Shown: positions 20,745 through 31,760, counted from the stretch's first letter. The stretch: DNA of 48,665 nucleotides from Alteromonas mediterranea DE (GCF_000020585.3 NC_011138.3:1071464-1120128), one strand, 5' to 3'. Program-made: numbers and translations. Notes: generated by a model not told the origin, from the letters alone.

Positions 20745-22712
20745 GTGGGAGCTAGTTTTTTAAATATTGTCGTGCTGATGTTTATATCAGTATGCGCAGT
20801 CGCCTTATTTAAACGTGTTCACCTACCTCCCATTCTCGCTTACCTGTTTGCTGGTGTGCTAGCGGGCCCACAGCTTTTGTCGGTGTTTGCTCATCCAGAA
20901 GAAATGCACTTACTCGCCGAAGTAGGAATTGTATTTCTGCTCTTTTCTCTAGGGCTGGAGTTTTCTCTACCTAAGTTGCTTGCCATGCGCTCTTTGGTGT
21001 TTGGCGTGGGGCTGGGGCAAATGCTCTTTACAACCGCAGTTTTCACCTGCGTCCCGCTACTTCTCGGTATTCCCGTTAGTGCCTCTATTATTATAGGAGG
21101 AACATTGGCATTGAGTTCTACCGCAATTGTTATCAAACAAGCCACGGAAATGGGCATACTTAATAATCGCCGAACTCAGCTAGCAGTGAGTATTCTACTG
21201 TTTCAAGACCTGGCCGTGGTGCCGTTTTTAATTGCTATCCCGCTACTTGCTCAAACCGGTGAGGTCAGTATTGCATTGGCCCTTGGTGAAGCACTGCTTA
21301 AAGGCGTGTTTGTTATCGCGTTTCTAATGTCAGTAGGTAAGTGGTTACTACCTTGGGTGTTTAGAGAAATAGCGAGAACAAGAACCGATGAATTGTTTGT
21401 TCTTACCACTATTCTTATTGCGTTATTAGCCGGCGGGCTAACCTATTACTTCGGGCTGTCTATGGCGCTTGGCGCATTTTTAGCGGGTATGATGCTCGGG
21501 GAAAGTCAGTATAAGTATCAGCTCGAGGCGGATATACGTCCGTTCCGAGACATATTAATGGGGCTTTTCTTTGTTACCGTGGGAATGCAGCTAGAACTGA
21601 CCGTACTGTGGGATAGCTTGTTTGAGATTGTGTGTGGTGTGTTTGCACTTATGGTGGTGAAAGTCATTTTAGTTAGGGGCGCCTCATTATTAGTAAAAAC
21701 TGACCCTATAGACGGTTGGTCTGCTGGTGTAAAACTGTGTCAAATTGGTGAATTCAGCTTTGTTATAGCCGCCTTGGCGACGACCCACGGGGTGTTAACT
21801 AAAGAGCAGTCTTCATTGATTGTTAGTATGGGGGTTATCAGTATGGCGCTTACGCCATGGCTCATGAATAACAGTGTGACTATAGCCAAGCGGTTAGTGA
21901 ATAACGATGTCTCTTTTGATGATAAGGCTAATTTGGGTACCGCTGGTACGTTAACGAATCACGTGGTTATCTGTGGGTTTGGCCGTGTCGGACAATCTGT
22001 GGCGCGCATGCTGAAAATGGAAGGTATTCACTTTGTAGCCATTGATATGGACCCGGTGCGGGTGCACGAAAGCCGAAATGCTGGCGAGCCGGTTATTTTT
22101 GGAGATGCGAGCCAAAAAGATATTCTCACTAATGCGAATGTGGAAGGGGCGAGACTTGTACTGGTTACGTTCGATCAAGTGGATAAAGCGAAGCAAGTTA
22201 TTACACAAACTCGAAGCCTCGCAAGTACGACCGATGTCATGGTGCGTACCAAGCGAGACTACCAGCTAGAAAGCCTATACAGTGCTGGCGCGAATCAAGT
22301 GGTCCCCGAGCTTCAGGAAGGAAGCTTAATGCTAGTATCACAAGTGTTGCACTATGCGGGCGTGCCCATGTCGCGAATTTTAAAACGAGTCCGCGCTGAG
22401 AGAAAAGGGCGCTATGATCACATGCATGGCTTTTACCCGGGAGAAACCACAGAGATAACTTACGGCACGGAAGACAAATTAGAATTTATTCACGCCGTGG
22501 TGTTGTCAGAACATGCGTCTTGTATTGGTAAAGCCATTAAGGATATCGACTTTTCTAGAATGCGGGTGGCTATTAAGGGGTTACGGCGCGATGGGAACGA
22601 GGTCAAAGAACCAGACCAAAATGCTATTTTGCAGGCCCACGATGTTTTGGTTATTGCAGGCAAGCCGAGAAGAGTGGAACGCGCCGAACGCAAGTTACTA
22701 GAAGGCAACTAG
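20745..22712 (+). CDS. Kef-type K+/H+ antiporter (CPA2) with RCK domain
   Basis: Monovalent cation:proton antiporter of the inner membrane. From the GTG at 20745, four bases after AGGAGG, the product is 655 aa (the open frame reaches 65 codons further but without family similarity). The first ~390 residues hold about 12 membrane segments with LPPILAYLFAGVLAGPQLL, LFSLGLEFSLPKL, LALSSTAIVIKQ and LLFQDLAVVP. Then comes an RCK-N (TrkA-N) domain with VVICGFGRVGQSVARML and a TrkA-C domain to the end. KefB, KefC or YbaL-like; the exact type cannot be decided here. Confidence 0.9.
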   Translation: MGASFLNIVVLMFISVCAVALFKRVHLPPILAYLFAGVLAGPQLLSVFAHPEEMHLLAEVGIVFLLFSLGLEFSLPKLLAMRSLVFGVGLGQMLFTTAVFTCVPLLLGIPVSASIIIGGTLALSSTAIVIKQATEMGILNNRRTQLAVSILLFQDLAVVPFLIAIPLLAQTGEVSIALALGEALLKGVFVIAFLMSVGKWLLPWVFREIARTRTDELFVLTTILIALLAGGLTYYFGLSMALGAFLAGMMLGESQYKYQLEADIRPFRDILMGLFFVTVGMQLELTVLWDSLFEIVCGVFALMVVKVILVRGASLLVKTDPIDGWSAGVKLCQIGEFSFVIAALATTHGVLTKEQSSLIVSMGVISMALTPWLMNNSVTIAKRLVNNDVSFDDKANLGTAGTLTNHVVICGFGRVGQSVARMLKMEGIHFVAIDMDPVRVHESRNAGEPVIFGDASQKDILTNANVEGARLVLVTFDQVDKAKQVITQTRSLASTTDVMVRTKRDYQLESLYSAGANQVVPELQEGSLMLVSQVLHYAGVPMSRILKRVRAERKGRYDHMHGFYPGETTEITYGTEDKLEFIHAVVLSEHASCIGKAIKDIDFSRMRVAIKGLRRDGNEVKEPDQNAILQAHDVLVIAGKPRRVERAERKLLEGN

Positions 22713-22734
22713 CGCGCTTACGGATTAGCGCGCT
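22711..22734. terminator. Symmetric hairpin between convergent genes
   Basis: Perfect 8-bp stem AGCGCGCT / AGCGCGCT (self-complementary arms) with an 8-base loop, starting at the antiporter stop codon. It lacks a T run. Its position between two convergent genes suggests a bidirectional end signal. Confidence 0.5.
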
Positions 22735-22759
22735 GGCGGTGGAACTAGTGTAATATGGC

Positions 22760-22993
22760 CTACGCGACGCGGTCTTTTTCTAAATCCGCAAACTGCTTCT
22801 TTAGGTCGTAACGTTCATCGGTAACAATTTTTTCCAACACCGACACACGCTCTTTTAAGTCAGCAATTTCTTTTTTGTAGGCGTCCGTCTCTTTGCTGCT
22901 GAGCTTCTTTTTACTTTTGTCTTTTGCGCTGTCGACAATGGAAACTAATGCCCAAGCACAAATGGCTACTATCGCTATCGCGGTCATATTCAC
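22760..22993 (-). CDS. Small PspB-like membrane protein
   Basis: Roughly 77 aa: one N-terminal membrane segment (MTAIAIVAICAWALVSIV), a lysine-rich stretch, then a heptad-like helix LKERVSVLEKIVTDERYDLK. This layout and the helix sequence resemble PspB, which relays envelope stress with PspC, but no pspA, pspC or pspF lies nearby. The GTG at 22993 is preferred because GAGGG stands about eight bases upstream; a GTG at 23008 and an ATG at 22987 are alternatives. Function unproven. Confidence 0.75.
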   Translation of the reverse strand: MNMTAIAIVAICAWALVSIVDSAKDKSKKKLSSKETDAYKKEIADLKERVSVLEKIVTDERYDLKKQFADLEKDRVA

Positions 22994-23008
22994 GGTGGTA
23001 TCCCTCAC

Positions 23009-24068
<1,060 letters not shown>

Positions 24069-24138
24069 AAAGATAGTGCAGTGAAAGGGCTGAATGGAAG
24101 AACCACTATCGTACAGCGCACTCAAATCGGCCCTTTGA

Positions 24139-24294
24139 TTAACTTGGTTTACGCGTGAGTTGAGTAAACATATCGCTGGTAACAAAAAGCTTGCGGCGTT
24201 GTAGCACTTTCTGATGGCAACGCTTTAGCATAAGACGACGTCTATTGTTATTTTTCAATTTTATTCCTTTCTTCATAAAACGGTTTTTTTTCAT
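24139..24294 (-). CDS. Predicted 51-aa strongly basic small protein
   Basis: Short open frame starting MKKNRFMKKGIKLKNNNRRR and ending TQLTRKPS. About a third of its residues are Lys or Arg. The ATG has a near-perfect AAAGGAG six bases upstream, better than most genes nearby. It lies alone between tadA and mltF, with its own leader. It is not recognised; composition suggests an RNA-, ribosome- or nucleoid-binding peptide, but this is inference. It could be missed by length cut-offs. Confidence 0.6.
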   Translation of the reverse strand: MKKNRFMKKGIKLKNNNRRRLMLKRCHQKVLQRRKLFVTSDMFTQLTRKPS

Positions 24295-24364
24295 TTATTC
24301 TCCTTTCTCTTCTCTTTCGTTAAACATCGTAAATGTTTTTAAAAATGACGTATGTCGAGAAAGC

Positions 24365-24385
24365 GAGTCAGCCTTTGGCTGACTC
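24365..24385 (-). terminator. Hairpin downstream of mltF
   Basis: Perfect 9-bp stem GAGTCAGCC / GGCTGACTC with a three-base loop, about 70 bases after the mltF stop on the minus strand. The following GCTTTCTC is only weakly T-rich. It lies between mltF and the small basic ORF. Confidence 0.55.
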
Positions 24386-24454
24386 ATTCTTAGGGTAGGC
24401 TATAAAGATGACATCGAAATGACAGTTTTCAAGAGATCTACCAGACGACGAGGG

Positions 24455-25846
24455 TTAAATTTTTCCTTGTTCGTCTAACCACACTAAGCTGTCGTAATAG
24501 CGGCGAATGTTCTCAACATATTGCAATGCTTCATCGCCTCTAGCGTAGCCATAGCGGGTAGTGCGGTAGTACTTTTTTTGACGCAATTGCGGCAGGCGGC
24601 GTTTAACGTCAACCCAAAGATCGGGGTTACCCCCTTGTTGTTCTGTTAAAATGCGCGCATCTTCTAAATGACCCATACCGATATTATACGATGCCATCGC
24701 CATCCAGGTTCTGTCTGGTTCACTGATACGCGCAGGTATTCTATTTAATAAACTGGCGAAATAGCGCGAGCCTCCTCGAATACTTTGTTCAGGGTCGGTT
24801 CTATCGTCTACATTCCAGTCGCTGGCGGTAGCTAATGTAAGCATCATCAGCCCCCGCACCCCTGTTCTTGAAATCGCATCACTGTTCCAATGGCTTTCTT
24901 GGTAGCTCATTGCGGCTAGAAGGCGCCAATCTAAATCGCCTGCATACTTTTGAAATAAAGACTTATATTGAGTAAGGGTAGACTCTGCGGCGTAATTGAA
25001 CGCTCGGCTATCTACATAATCAAACTGGCGAATATGACCAAAGTACTTATCCTCTAACACGGTAAACCATCCAGATTGGTGCACTGTGCCAAAATATTCA
25101 ATTAACGCCGCTTTAACTGAGTCATCTTGTTGTAAAGGCAACGCCCATGCCATAGGCATATTTTCATTAAGCGTTCGTGCGACAGCCAAATTTGGATAAC
25201 GTCTGCGCTGTAGGGCTAAGCGATTACTATCTGCAACCGTATAGGCAATATCACCGTTGGCGACCTGTTGAAGTAGTTCTTCTGAATCTGAGTCCTCAGT
25301 GGTAATTAATTGAGTCTGAACTGCTTCATCCTCTTCTTCACTTAAACGTTTAAAGAGATTAGATAAAAGGTGAGCCTGACTGCTTCCTGCTACCGCAATA
25401 ATAGGAGAGTCTAGCTCTGCCAAGTCTCTAGGTCTGGTGGCGCCAGCTTGAAACACGAGTTCCTGCTCTACACGCTGGTAGGCAGGTCCATAAGCAAAAC
25501 GACGTTTTAGCGCTGGCGTAACGGCGTCTCCGGTAGCGACGATGTCTAAATTGCCTTCTTCGAGTTGTTCAAGCATGACCTCGTAGCTGTAAAAAGGGTA
25601 CAAATCGAGTGTTACCCCAAGATAATCGGCGAAACCAGCCAGTAATTCGTATTCGAACCCCTGCGGCCCTTCTGCACCATTGTAAAATGTGCCCGCACCG
25701 TAAACCGTGCCTACACGAATAGATTCCCTTTCTAATAACGAAGACAGAGCAGTGGGCACGTTTGGCACCCCACAACTCATTACAGCAATAGATAATATGA
25801 TTATTATTTGTAGTTTTAATCGTTTTTTATAGTCTTGTGACTGCAT
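24455..25846 (-). CDS. mltF: Membrane-bound lytic transglycosylase MltF
   Basis: Cleaves peptidoglycan glycan strands at the outer membrane. The 463-aa product starts with a hydrophobic signal and a lipobox-like VMSC (Cys25), suggesting a lipoprotein. Residues ~40-270 form a periplasmic solute-binding (SBP-3) regulatory domain (RVGTVYG, FEYELLAGFADYLGV), and ~290-463 the SLT lysozyme-like domain with catalytic Glu317 in MSYQESHWNSDA and the later SYNIGMGHLEDA. Divergent from purL, the same pairing as in E. coli. Confidence 0.95.
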   Translation of the reverse strand: MQSQDYKKRLKLQIIIILSIAVMSCGVPNVPTALSSLLERESIRVGTVYGAGTFYNGAEGPQGFEYELLAGFADYLGVTLDLYPFYSYEVMLEQLEEGNLDIVATGDAVTPALKRRFAYGPAYQRVEQELVFQAGATRPRDLAELDSPIIAVAGSSQAHLLSNLFKRLSEEEDEAVQTQLITTEDSDSEELLQQVANGDIAYTVADSNRLALQRRRYPNLAVARTLNENMPMAWALPLQQDDSVKAALIEYFGTVHQSGWFTVLEDKYFGHIRQFDYVDSRAFNYAAESTLTQYKSLFQKYAGDLDWRLLAAMSYQESHWNSDAISRTGVRGLMMLTLATASDWNVDDRTDPEQSIRGGSRYFASLLNRIPARISEPDRTWMAMASYNIGMGHLEDARILTEQQGGNPDLWVDVKRRLPQLRQKKYYRTTRYGYARGDEALQYVENIRRYYDSLVWLDEQGKI

Positions 25847-26022
25847 AGACCTTTACTTAATGTCATTAAACCGTCTAAGTTTAAAAAAAAGTTCATGTAA
25901 GCGCGTTATGAGGTTACTTACTGCGCATATTTACTCTATAATCCGCGCCGAAATACTCATCAATCCAAGAGGCAACGCGTCGCATTGGTGGTCGTTGTTT
26001 CTAACAAACCAGGTAAATCAAT

Positions 26023-29000
26023 ATGTTGGTCCTTCGAGGCGCTCCTGCACTATCAGAGTTTAACCAAACTAAACTGATTGCAAAGCTGGGTCAATCCGGC
26101 GTTAGGGTTAAAAACCTATATAGCGAATATGTTCACCTAGTAGACTCCCAAGGTGACTTGTCTAAGCAGCAAATAGAGATTCTCGAGAAGCTGCTCACTT
26201 ACGGCCCCGCGAGGCAAGCACAAACACCTTCTGGAACCCTCTTCCTTATTACTCCTCGCCCCGGCACTATTTCTCCCTGGTCTTCTAAAGCCACCGACAT
26301 CGCTCACAACTGTAGTCTAAAAAATATCAATCGTATAGAACGCGGTTGCGCGTTTTATATCGAGACCGACGCTACATTGAGTGATGAAGATTTTGCACTT
26401 GTTGCTAGCTTCTTACACGACAGAATGACCGAGTCAGTGTTCACCCATACTGACGATGCGGCGGTGCTGTTTGCTCACACCGAAGCCAACACCTTTACCA
26501 GTGTCGATGTGTTAGGTGAAGGCAAAGAGGCACTGGTTAATGCAAACGTGTCGTTAGGCCTTGCATTAGCCGATGATGAGATTGACTACCTATTTGATAG
26601 TTTTACCAAGTTAGGCCGAAACCCTACCGATGTAGAGCTATACATGTTTGCCCAAGCAAACTCGGAACATTGTCGCCATAAAATCTTTAACGCTAGCTGG
26701 ACCATTGACGGCGAAGACCAAGAAAAATCGCTGTTTAAAATGATCAAAAACACCTACGAGTTGTTGCCTGATCACGTGTACTCAGCTTACAAAGATAACG
26801 CAGCAGTAATGGAAGGCTGGGAAGCAGGGCGCTTCTTCCCGAACCCTCAGTCGCATCAATACGAATACCATCATGAAAATATCGATATTTTAATGAAGGT
26901 AGAAACTCACAACCACCCAACGGCAATTTCACCTTTCCCTGGTGCAGCAACAGGCTCAGGCGGTGAAATTCGTGATGAAGGTGCTACAGGCCGTGGCTCA
27001 AAACCTAAAGCAGGCTTGGTTGGTTTTACTGTATCTAACTTACGTATTCCTGGTGCTGAACAGCCGTGGGAAGCAGAATATGGCAAGCCACAGCGCATTG
27101 TCAGTGCCCTTGATATTATGCTTGAAGGCCCACTGGGTGGTGCTGCGTTTAACAACGAATTTGGCCGCCCAGCGCTACTGGGTTATTTCCGTACCTACGA
27201 GCAAGAAGTCAATAGCTTTAACGGCGTTGAAGTGCGTGGTTATCACAAGCCCATCATGCTTGCGGGTGGCTTAGGCAATATTCGCCGTGATCACATCGAG
27301 AAAGGCGAAATCACCGTAGGCGCTAAGCTTATTGTGCTTGGCGGCCCTGCCATGAACATTGGCCTTGGTGGCGGTGCTGCGTCTTCAATGGCCTCTGGTC
27401 AGTCGAATGAAGATTTAGACTTTGCCTCCGTTCAGCGTGATAACCCAGAAATGGAGCGTCGCTGTCAGGAAGTGATCGATGCATGTTGGCAGCTAGGGGA
27501 TAACAACCCTATTCAGTTTATCCACGATGTGGGCGCGGGTGGTCTTTCAAACGCACTGCCAGAGCTTGTAAACGACGGCGGCCGAGGCGGTAACTTTGAG
27601 CTTAGAAAAGTATTGTCTGATGAGCCTGGCATGACGCCACTAGAATTGTGGTGTAACGAATCGCAAGAGCGCTATGTTATGTCGGTTGCGCCTGAAAATA
27701 TGCCTGTGTTCGAAGCGATTTGCGCCCGCGAACGCGCGCCGTTTGCGGTGGTAGGTGAAGCGACTGCCGAGCAGCACTTAAACCTGAACGATAGCCAGTT
27801 TGAAAATAAACCCATCGATATGCCGCTAGATGTGCTTTTAGGTAAGCCGCCTAAAATGCATCGCGATGTGAGCTCCAAAAAAGTAAGCTCGCCTGCACTA
27901 GATGACGCGGGTATTACATTAAGTGATGCAGCGACGCGCATTCTGTCGTTACCCACAGTGGCTGAAAAAACATTCCTTATCACCATTGGCGATCGCTCGG
28001 TAACGGGCCTTGTAAGTCGTGACCAAATGGTAGGTCCATGGCAGGTACCGGTGGCCGATGTAGCGGTAACGGCAACGGCGTTTGATACCTATCACGGCGA
28101 AGCCATGACAATGGGCGAGCGTACACCCGTTGCATTGTTGTCGCACGGCGCGTCTGCACGCCTAGCAGTAGGTGAAGCGTTAACTAATATTGCGGCGGCA
28201 AATATTGGCGATATTAAGCGTATAAAACTTTCAGCCAACTGGATGACTGCAGCCGGTCACCCGGGTGAAGATGCGGGCCTTTATGAAGCGGTGAAAGCCG
28301 TGGGTGAAGAGCTTTGCCCCGAACTTGGTTTAACCATCCCAGTGGGTAAAGACTCCATGTCGATGAAGACCGCATGGAATGAAAATGGAGAAGATAAGGC
28401 CGTAACTTCACCGCTATCTTTAGTTATTTCTGCTTTCGGTGCAGTCAAAGATATTCGCAAAACGGTAACGCCACAGCTTCGCACAGACAAAGGCGCAAGT
28501 CGCTTATTGTTGCTTGACCTAGGTGAAGGTAAAAACCGCTTGGGCGCGAGTTGTTTAGCACAAGTATATACACAGCTTGGTGATAGCCCAGCTGATGTGG
28601 TGTCTGCTACGCGCCTTAAAGGCTTCTTCGATGCCATGCAGGCCCTTATCGAAAAGGGATTGGTGCAGGCTTACCACGACCGTTCAGACGGCGGTCTATT
28701 TACCACGGTCGCTGAAATGGCCTTTGCTGGTAAAACAGGTGTAAGTATTAACCTTGATAGCCTTCAAGGCAACGACATCGCTGTACTGTTCAATGAAGAA
28801 TTGGGCGGCGTAATTCAAGTGCTTGAAAGCGACCTAGACGCAGTTAACGCTGTATTAGCTGAATTTGACTTAACTGAATTGACGCACGATATCGGTACGC
28901 TTAGTAGCACGGATATGATTGAGTTTAACCGCGACGGCGTTGCTGTACTTGCGGATAGCCGTGTATCCATGCGTACTACCTGGGCAAAAACTACGTTTGA

Positions 29001-29910
29001 AATGCAAAAGCTTCGTGATAACCCAGAGTGTGCAGAGCAAGAACACGCTGCGAAGCAGGATGCTGCAGACCCTGGTTTACATGTAGCACTGTCTTACGAT
29101 GTTAACGAAGATGTAGCCGCGCCTTATATTGCCAAAGGCGTTAAGCCGAAAGTGGCGATTTTAAGAGAGCAGGGCGTTAACTCCCACCTTGAAATGGCGG
29201 CTGCATTTACCCGTGCAGGTTTTGACGCTATCGACGTGCACATGAGTGACGTGTTGGCGGGTCGTATTACTCTTGAGCAGTTTGCGGGTCTTGCTGCTTG
29301 TGGCGGTTTCTCTTACGGCGACGTATTAGGCGCAGGTGAGGGTTGGGCGAAGTCTATTTTGTTCAATAGCATGGCGCGCGATCAGTTTGAAGGCTTTTTT
29401 ACCCGCAACGACACCTTTAGCTTAGGTGTATGTAACGGCTGTCAGATGCTATCGAATCTTAAATCATTGATCCCTGGCACAGAACACTGGCCGCATTTCG
29501 TGACTAACCAGTCGGCGCGATTTGAAGCCCGTGTCGCTATGGTTGAAGTGATGGAGTCTAAGTCTGTGCTGCTAGATGGCATGGCGGGCTCGCGTATGCC
29601 AATTGCGGTGTCGCACGGTGAAGGTCAGGCTGAATTTGCTAATGATAATGCGCTATCGCAAGTAGGCGAGCAGGTGGCTATGCGTTATGTAGATAACTAC
29701 GGCAAGCCAACAATGCAATACCCAGCTAACCCGAACGGTTCACCGCAAGGTATCACTGGTTTAACGTCTGTAGATGGGCGCAGCACTATAATGATGCCGC
29801 ACCCTGAACGTGTATTTAGAGCCGTTGCAAACTCATGGTGCCCAGACGATTGGCAAGAAGACGGTGCGTGGATGAGAATCTTCAGGAACGCCCGTAAATT
29901 CGTTGGCTAG
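26023..29910 (+). CDS. purL: Phosphoribosylformylglycinamidine synthase
   Basis: Converts FGAR, glutamine and ATP to FGAM in purine synthesis. The 1295-aa product has the same length as E. coli PurL and the large single-chain layout: N-terminal PurS-like region, two AIRS-type ATP-binding halves ([20 protein letters not shown]; the second half with [11 protein letters not shown]), and a C-terminal class I glutamine amidotransferase with the nucleophile in GVCNGCQML and the catalytic His/Glu in [10 protein letters not shown] terminator follows. No clear PurR box was recognised upstream. Confidence 0.98.
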   Translation: MLVLRGAPALSEFNQTKLIAKLGQSGVRVKNLYSEYVHLVDSQGDLSKQQIEILEKLLTYGPARQAQTPSGTLFLITPRPGTISPWSSKATDIAHNCSLKNINRIERGCAFYIETDATLSDEDFALVASFLHDRMTESVFTHTDDAAVLFAHTEANTFTSVDVLGEGKEALVNANVSLGLALADDEIDYLFDSFTKLGRNPTDVELYMFAQANSEHCRHKIFNASWTIDGEDQEKSLFKMIKNTYELLPDHVYSAYKDNAAVMEGWEAGRFFPNPQSHQYEYHHENIDILMKVETHNHPTAISPFPGAATGSGGEIRDEGATGRGSKPKAGLVGFTVSNLRIPGAEQPWEAEYGKPQRIVSALDIMLEGPLGGAAFNNEFGRPALLGYFRTYEQEVNSFNGVEVRGYHKPIMLAGGLGNIRRDHIEKGEITVGAKLIVLGGPAMNIGLGGGAASSMASGQSNEDLDFASVQRDNPEMERRCQEVIDACWQLGDNNPIQFIHDVGAGGLSNALPELVNDGGRGGNFELRKVLSDEPGMTPLELWCNESQERYVMSVAPENMPVFEAICARERAPFAVVGEATAEQHLNLNDSQFENKPIDMPLDVLLGKPPKMHRDVSSKKVSSPALDDAGITLSDAATRILSLPTVAEKTFLITIGDRSVTGLVSRDQMVGPWQVPVADVAVTATAFDTYHGEAMTMGERTPVALLSHGASARLAVGEALTNIAAANIGDIKRIKLSANWMTAAGHPGEDAGLYEAVKAVGEELCPELGLTIPVGKDSMSMKTAWNENGEDKAVTSPLSLVISAFGAVKDIRKTVTPQLRTDKGASRLLLLDLGEGKNRLGASCLAQVYTQLGDSPADVVSATRLKGFFDAMQALIEKGLVQAYHDRSDGGLFTTVAEMAFAGKTGVSINLDSLQGNDIAVLFNEELGGVIQVLESDLDAVNAVLAEFDLTELTHDIGTLSSTDMIEFNRDGVAVLADSRVSMRTTWAKTTFEMQKLRDNPECAEQEHAAKQDAADPGLHVALSYDVNEDVAAPYIAKGVKPKVAILREQGVNSHLEMAAAFTRAGFDAIDVHMSDVLAGRITLEQFAGLAACGGFSYGDVLGAGEGWAKSILFNSMARDQFEGFFTRNDTFSLGVCNGCQMLSNLKSLIPGTEHWPHFVTNQSARFEARVAMVEVMESKSVLLDGMAGSRMPIAVSHGEGQAEFANDNALSQVGEQVAMRYVDNYGKPTMQYPANPNGSPQGITGLTSVDGRSTIMMPHPERVFRAVANSWCPDDWQEDGAWMRIFRNARKFVG

Positions 29911-29930
29911 GTAAATTGGCTATTGAGTAA

Positions 29931-29956
29931 AACAGGGGGAAACCCCTGTTTATTTA
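29931..29956 (+). terminator. Rho-independent terminator after purL
   Basis: AACAGGGG / CCCCTGTT stem with a GAAA tetraloop followed by TATTTA, 20 bases after the purL stop. Confidence 0.85.
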
Positions 29957-30168
29957 CCTTAAATATACCGATTAATAAATGTTCATACTTTAGAATGACG
30001 TCAAACCTTTGGCAAAGTGTCAAAAATCTGATTTTTGCCCTTGTCATCAAGTTGTCACTGATCTATTGTAGTGCAAGCAAGGAATGCGGCTTGGTTACAG
30101 GAGTTGAATTAGGGTTGTACTGGCTGAAGTATCATTGCTTCGCTGGTTTAAATAATAAGAGACGACCA

Positions 30169-30309
30169 ATGAATCGTTCTTCAAAAGGGTTTGGCTTAAC
30201 CGGAGTGGCTGTAGCTGTAGTGCTGATGTTCGTAACTGCTGTTTTTAGCACATCTGCGAAATCTGCCGAAGCTCCAACAACGCTAAGTGTGCTGTCTTCA
30301 GTTAAGTAG
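30169..30309 (+). CDS. Predicted 46-aa secreted or membrane peptide
   Basis: MNRSSKGFGLTGVAVAVVLM begins a short product with a positive start, a hydrophobic core of ~18 residues and an AKSAEA segment that looks like a signal-peptidase site, leaving a tail of about 15 residues. AAGAGA lies upstream. The open frame extends further 5' to 29923, but that part crosses the purL terminator and has no protein-like features. Not recognised; it could also stay as a single-span membrane peptide. Confidence 0.5.
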   Translation: MNRSSKGFGLTGVAVAVVLMFVTAVFSTSAKSAEAPTTLSVLSSVK

Positions 30310-30325
30310 TCTGAAAGAAAAATTC

Positions 30326-30360
30326 TAACGCCCGTATCAAGTCACTTGATACGGGCGTTA
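30326..30360. terminator. Bidirectional terminator, 16-bp perfect stem
   Basis: TAACGCCCGTATCAAG pairs fully with CTTGATACGGGCGTTA around a three-base loop. On the minus strand a T-rich tract follows, making it a strong terminator for the smrA-like gene; on the plus strand it closes the 46-aa ORF with a poorer tract. Confidence 0.85.
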
Positions 30361-30466
30361 ATCATTGGGGCTATTAAAAAGCTTTTTGCGTATTGTGTCG
30401 CATAAAAAAGCTTAAAACGAGACGAACGAAATGCACAGCCGAAGCCTGCAAAACTTGTCTCTCACT

Positions 30467-31054
30467 TTATCCTTTCTTATTTTTTTCTCGGTTAATCAGT
30501 TTTTGCTGAGGGTGCTTTTTCAGCAACACATAAGTAGCACCAAATCCGCCATGCATAGGCTGTGCGGTATGAAATGCAATCACTTCATCTAGCTCTCTTA
30601 GCCAGTGATTGACATAGCTTTTCTTGAGTGCTGGAAAAGGCTTGCTATTTTCACCGGTTCCATGTTTTATGAGCAGGGCACGAACCCCACGTTCGTGACT
30701 TGATTTAATGGTGCTATAAATTAGGTCGCGGCTTTGCTCCAGTGTCTTTCCTGATAGCGTTAGGTTGGTTTCCAACGGATATTTACCAAGACGCAGTTTT
30801 TTAAACACACCATCTTGTATGCCTGGCTGCTGGAAATGTATAAAGTCATCAGGCGGTATTGGCTTTACACCATCCATGCTCAGTGGATTAGCGAGTTTGT
30901 CGCGAACGCTTAACTTCAAGGCTGCTCGCTTTTGTTTTTCGGCGAGCGCCTTTTCAGGGTCGTGTAATAAAGCCTTGTCATCTGAAGTAATAGGTTTTAC
31001 ATCTTGCATTTCAGCAAAAAACGAATCGATATCGTCGTTTTCAAAGTGGCTCAT
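30467..31054 (-). CDS. smrA: Smr-domain endonuclease-like protein, SmrA/YdaL type
   Basis: About 195 aa. The N-terminal half has DIDSFFAEMQDVKPI and FQQPGIQDGVFKKLRLGKYP, the family signature of SmrA/YdaL, followed by a C-terminal Smr (MutS2-like) domain with LLIKHGTGE and HGGFGATYVLLKK. Smr domains bind or nick nucleic acid. The first Smr motif LDLHG is replaced by LTLSG, a divergence also present in E. coli YdaL. The ATG at 31054 is chosen with GGGGG just upstream; a GTG at 31066 is possible. Confidence 0.85.
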   Translation of the reverse strand: MSHFENDDIDSFFAEMQDVKPITSDDKALLHDPEKALAEKQKRAALKLSVRDKLANPLSMDGVKPIPPDDFIHFQQPGIQDGVFKKLRLGKYPLETNLTLSGKTLEQSRDLIYSTIKSSHERGVRALLIKHGTGENSKPFPALKKSYVNHWLRELDEVIAFHTAQPMHGGFGATYVLLKKHPQQKLINREKNKKG

Positions 31055-31214
31055 ATTAACCCCCACACTAACTACTATAATGCTATTTATATGTTATTTT
31101 GTGCCTTATGATCTATTGCAATGAGTGCTTACTGGAAAGCTAAACGCACAGAAAGAATGTCTTCTAAAAAGGCAACGGCTATAAAAGTGGGGATTAATTT
31201 TGAAATTTCATCGT

Positions 31215-31340
31215 TTAGAAGATGGCTCCGGGCTCAGATAGTGCCTCTATTGCATACCATTCCTCTTCGGTAAATGCTGAATCGATAGGTGTTTCAGCAT
31301 CATCGCCAGTTTCTTCTTGGGGGGACGAATTGAAAGTCAT
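31215..31340 (-). CDS. Predicted 41-aa acidic small protein
   Basis: Short open frame starting MTFNSSPQEETGDDAETPID and ending SEPGAIF, with many Asp and Glu residues. AGGAG lies eight bases before the ATG, a strong ribosome-binding site. Unrecognised. It sits between smrA and the tRNA gene on the same strand. The overlapping plus-strand frame looks random. Confidence 0.5.
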   Translation of the reverse strand: MTFNSSPQEETGDDAETPIDSAFTEEEWYAIEALSEPGAIF

Positions 31341-31472
31341 TATGCTCTCCTGTTTGGAAGAGTATTGCTTAATTCGATTAAATTACAACCAAAGTAGAAA
31401 AGATAAACATGATGATAGGGGAGCGAAATGTATAGGAAGGTTTACTTTATTTCTAGTTTAAGCCAGCCAAAA

Positions 31473-31547
31473 TGGCGTCCCCAGCTGGAATCGAACCAAC
31501 ATCTAAGCCTTAGGAGGGCCTTGTTTTATCCATTAAACTATGGGGAC
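31473..31547 (-). tRNA. tRNA-Arg (anticodon CCU)
   Basis: 75-nt cloverleaf including encoded CCA. On the minus strand it begins GTCCCCATAGTTTAATGGAT (acceptor GTCCCC and D arm), has the anticodon loop CTCCTAA (anticodon CCT, reads AGG), the T loop GGTTCGATTCC and ends GGGGACGCCA; acceptor GTCCCC pairs with GGGGAC. It closely resembles E. coli argW. No phage or island junction was seen at its 3' end here. Confidence 0.97.
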
Positions 31548-31709
31548 CTAATGCGTGACACCTACATTATACGTAGTTCGATAAAATACGAAACCCTTAT
31601 ATTAATCAATGATGTGCAGCTGCTTCGAGGGAAATCTTTTATACCTTTTAAATTCGGTGGTTGTACAGAGAAGACAAACGTTATCGGTTTATCATTTCAC
31701 AAGCAAAAA

Positions 31710-31739
31710 AAAGCCCTGATGCAATGACATCAGGGCTTT
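31710..31739 (-). terminator. Rho-independent terminator after the adhesin gene
   Basis: 12-bp perfect stem AAAGCCCTGATG / CATCAGGGCTTT with a six-base loop; on the minus strand it runs into eight T residues. It is about 20 bases beyond the last stop codon of the adhesin reading frame. Confidence 0.92.
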
Positions 31740-31760
31740 AAGGTTTAAACGTAGGCTACG

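Noticed and set aside
25847..26022. PurR operator upstream of purL
   Set aside because: No sequence close to the known 16-bp palindrome was seen.
29923..30168. 5' extension of the 46-aa ORF giving a 128-aa frame
   Set aside because: It runs through the purL terminator hairpin, lacks a ribosome-binding site and has no protein-like pattern; the internal ATG at 30169 begins a signal-like sequence.
30765..31124. 119-aa plus-strand frame opposite smrA
   Set aside because: Antisense to a recognised gene and without a ribosome-binding site or motif.
31473..31760. tRNA-Arg gene as an integration site for the island
   Set aside because: No integrase and no repeat of the tRNA 3' end was noticed; the mobile region starts about 7 kb away.
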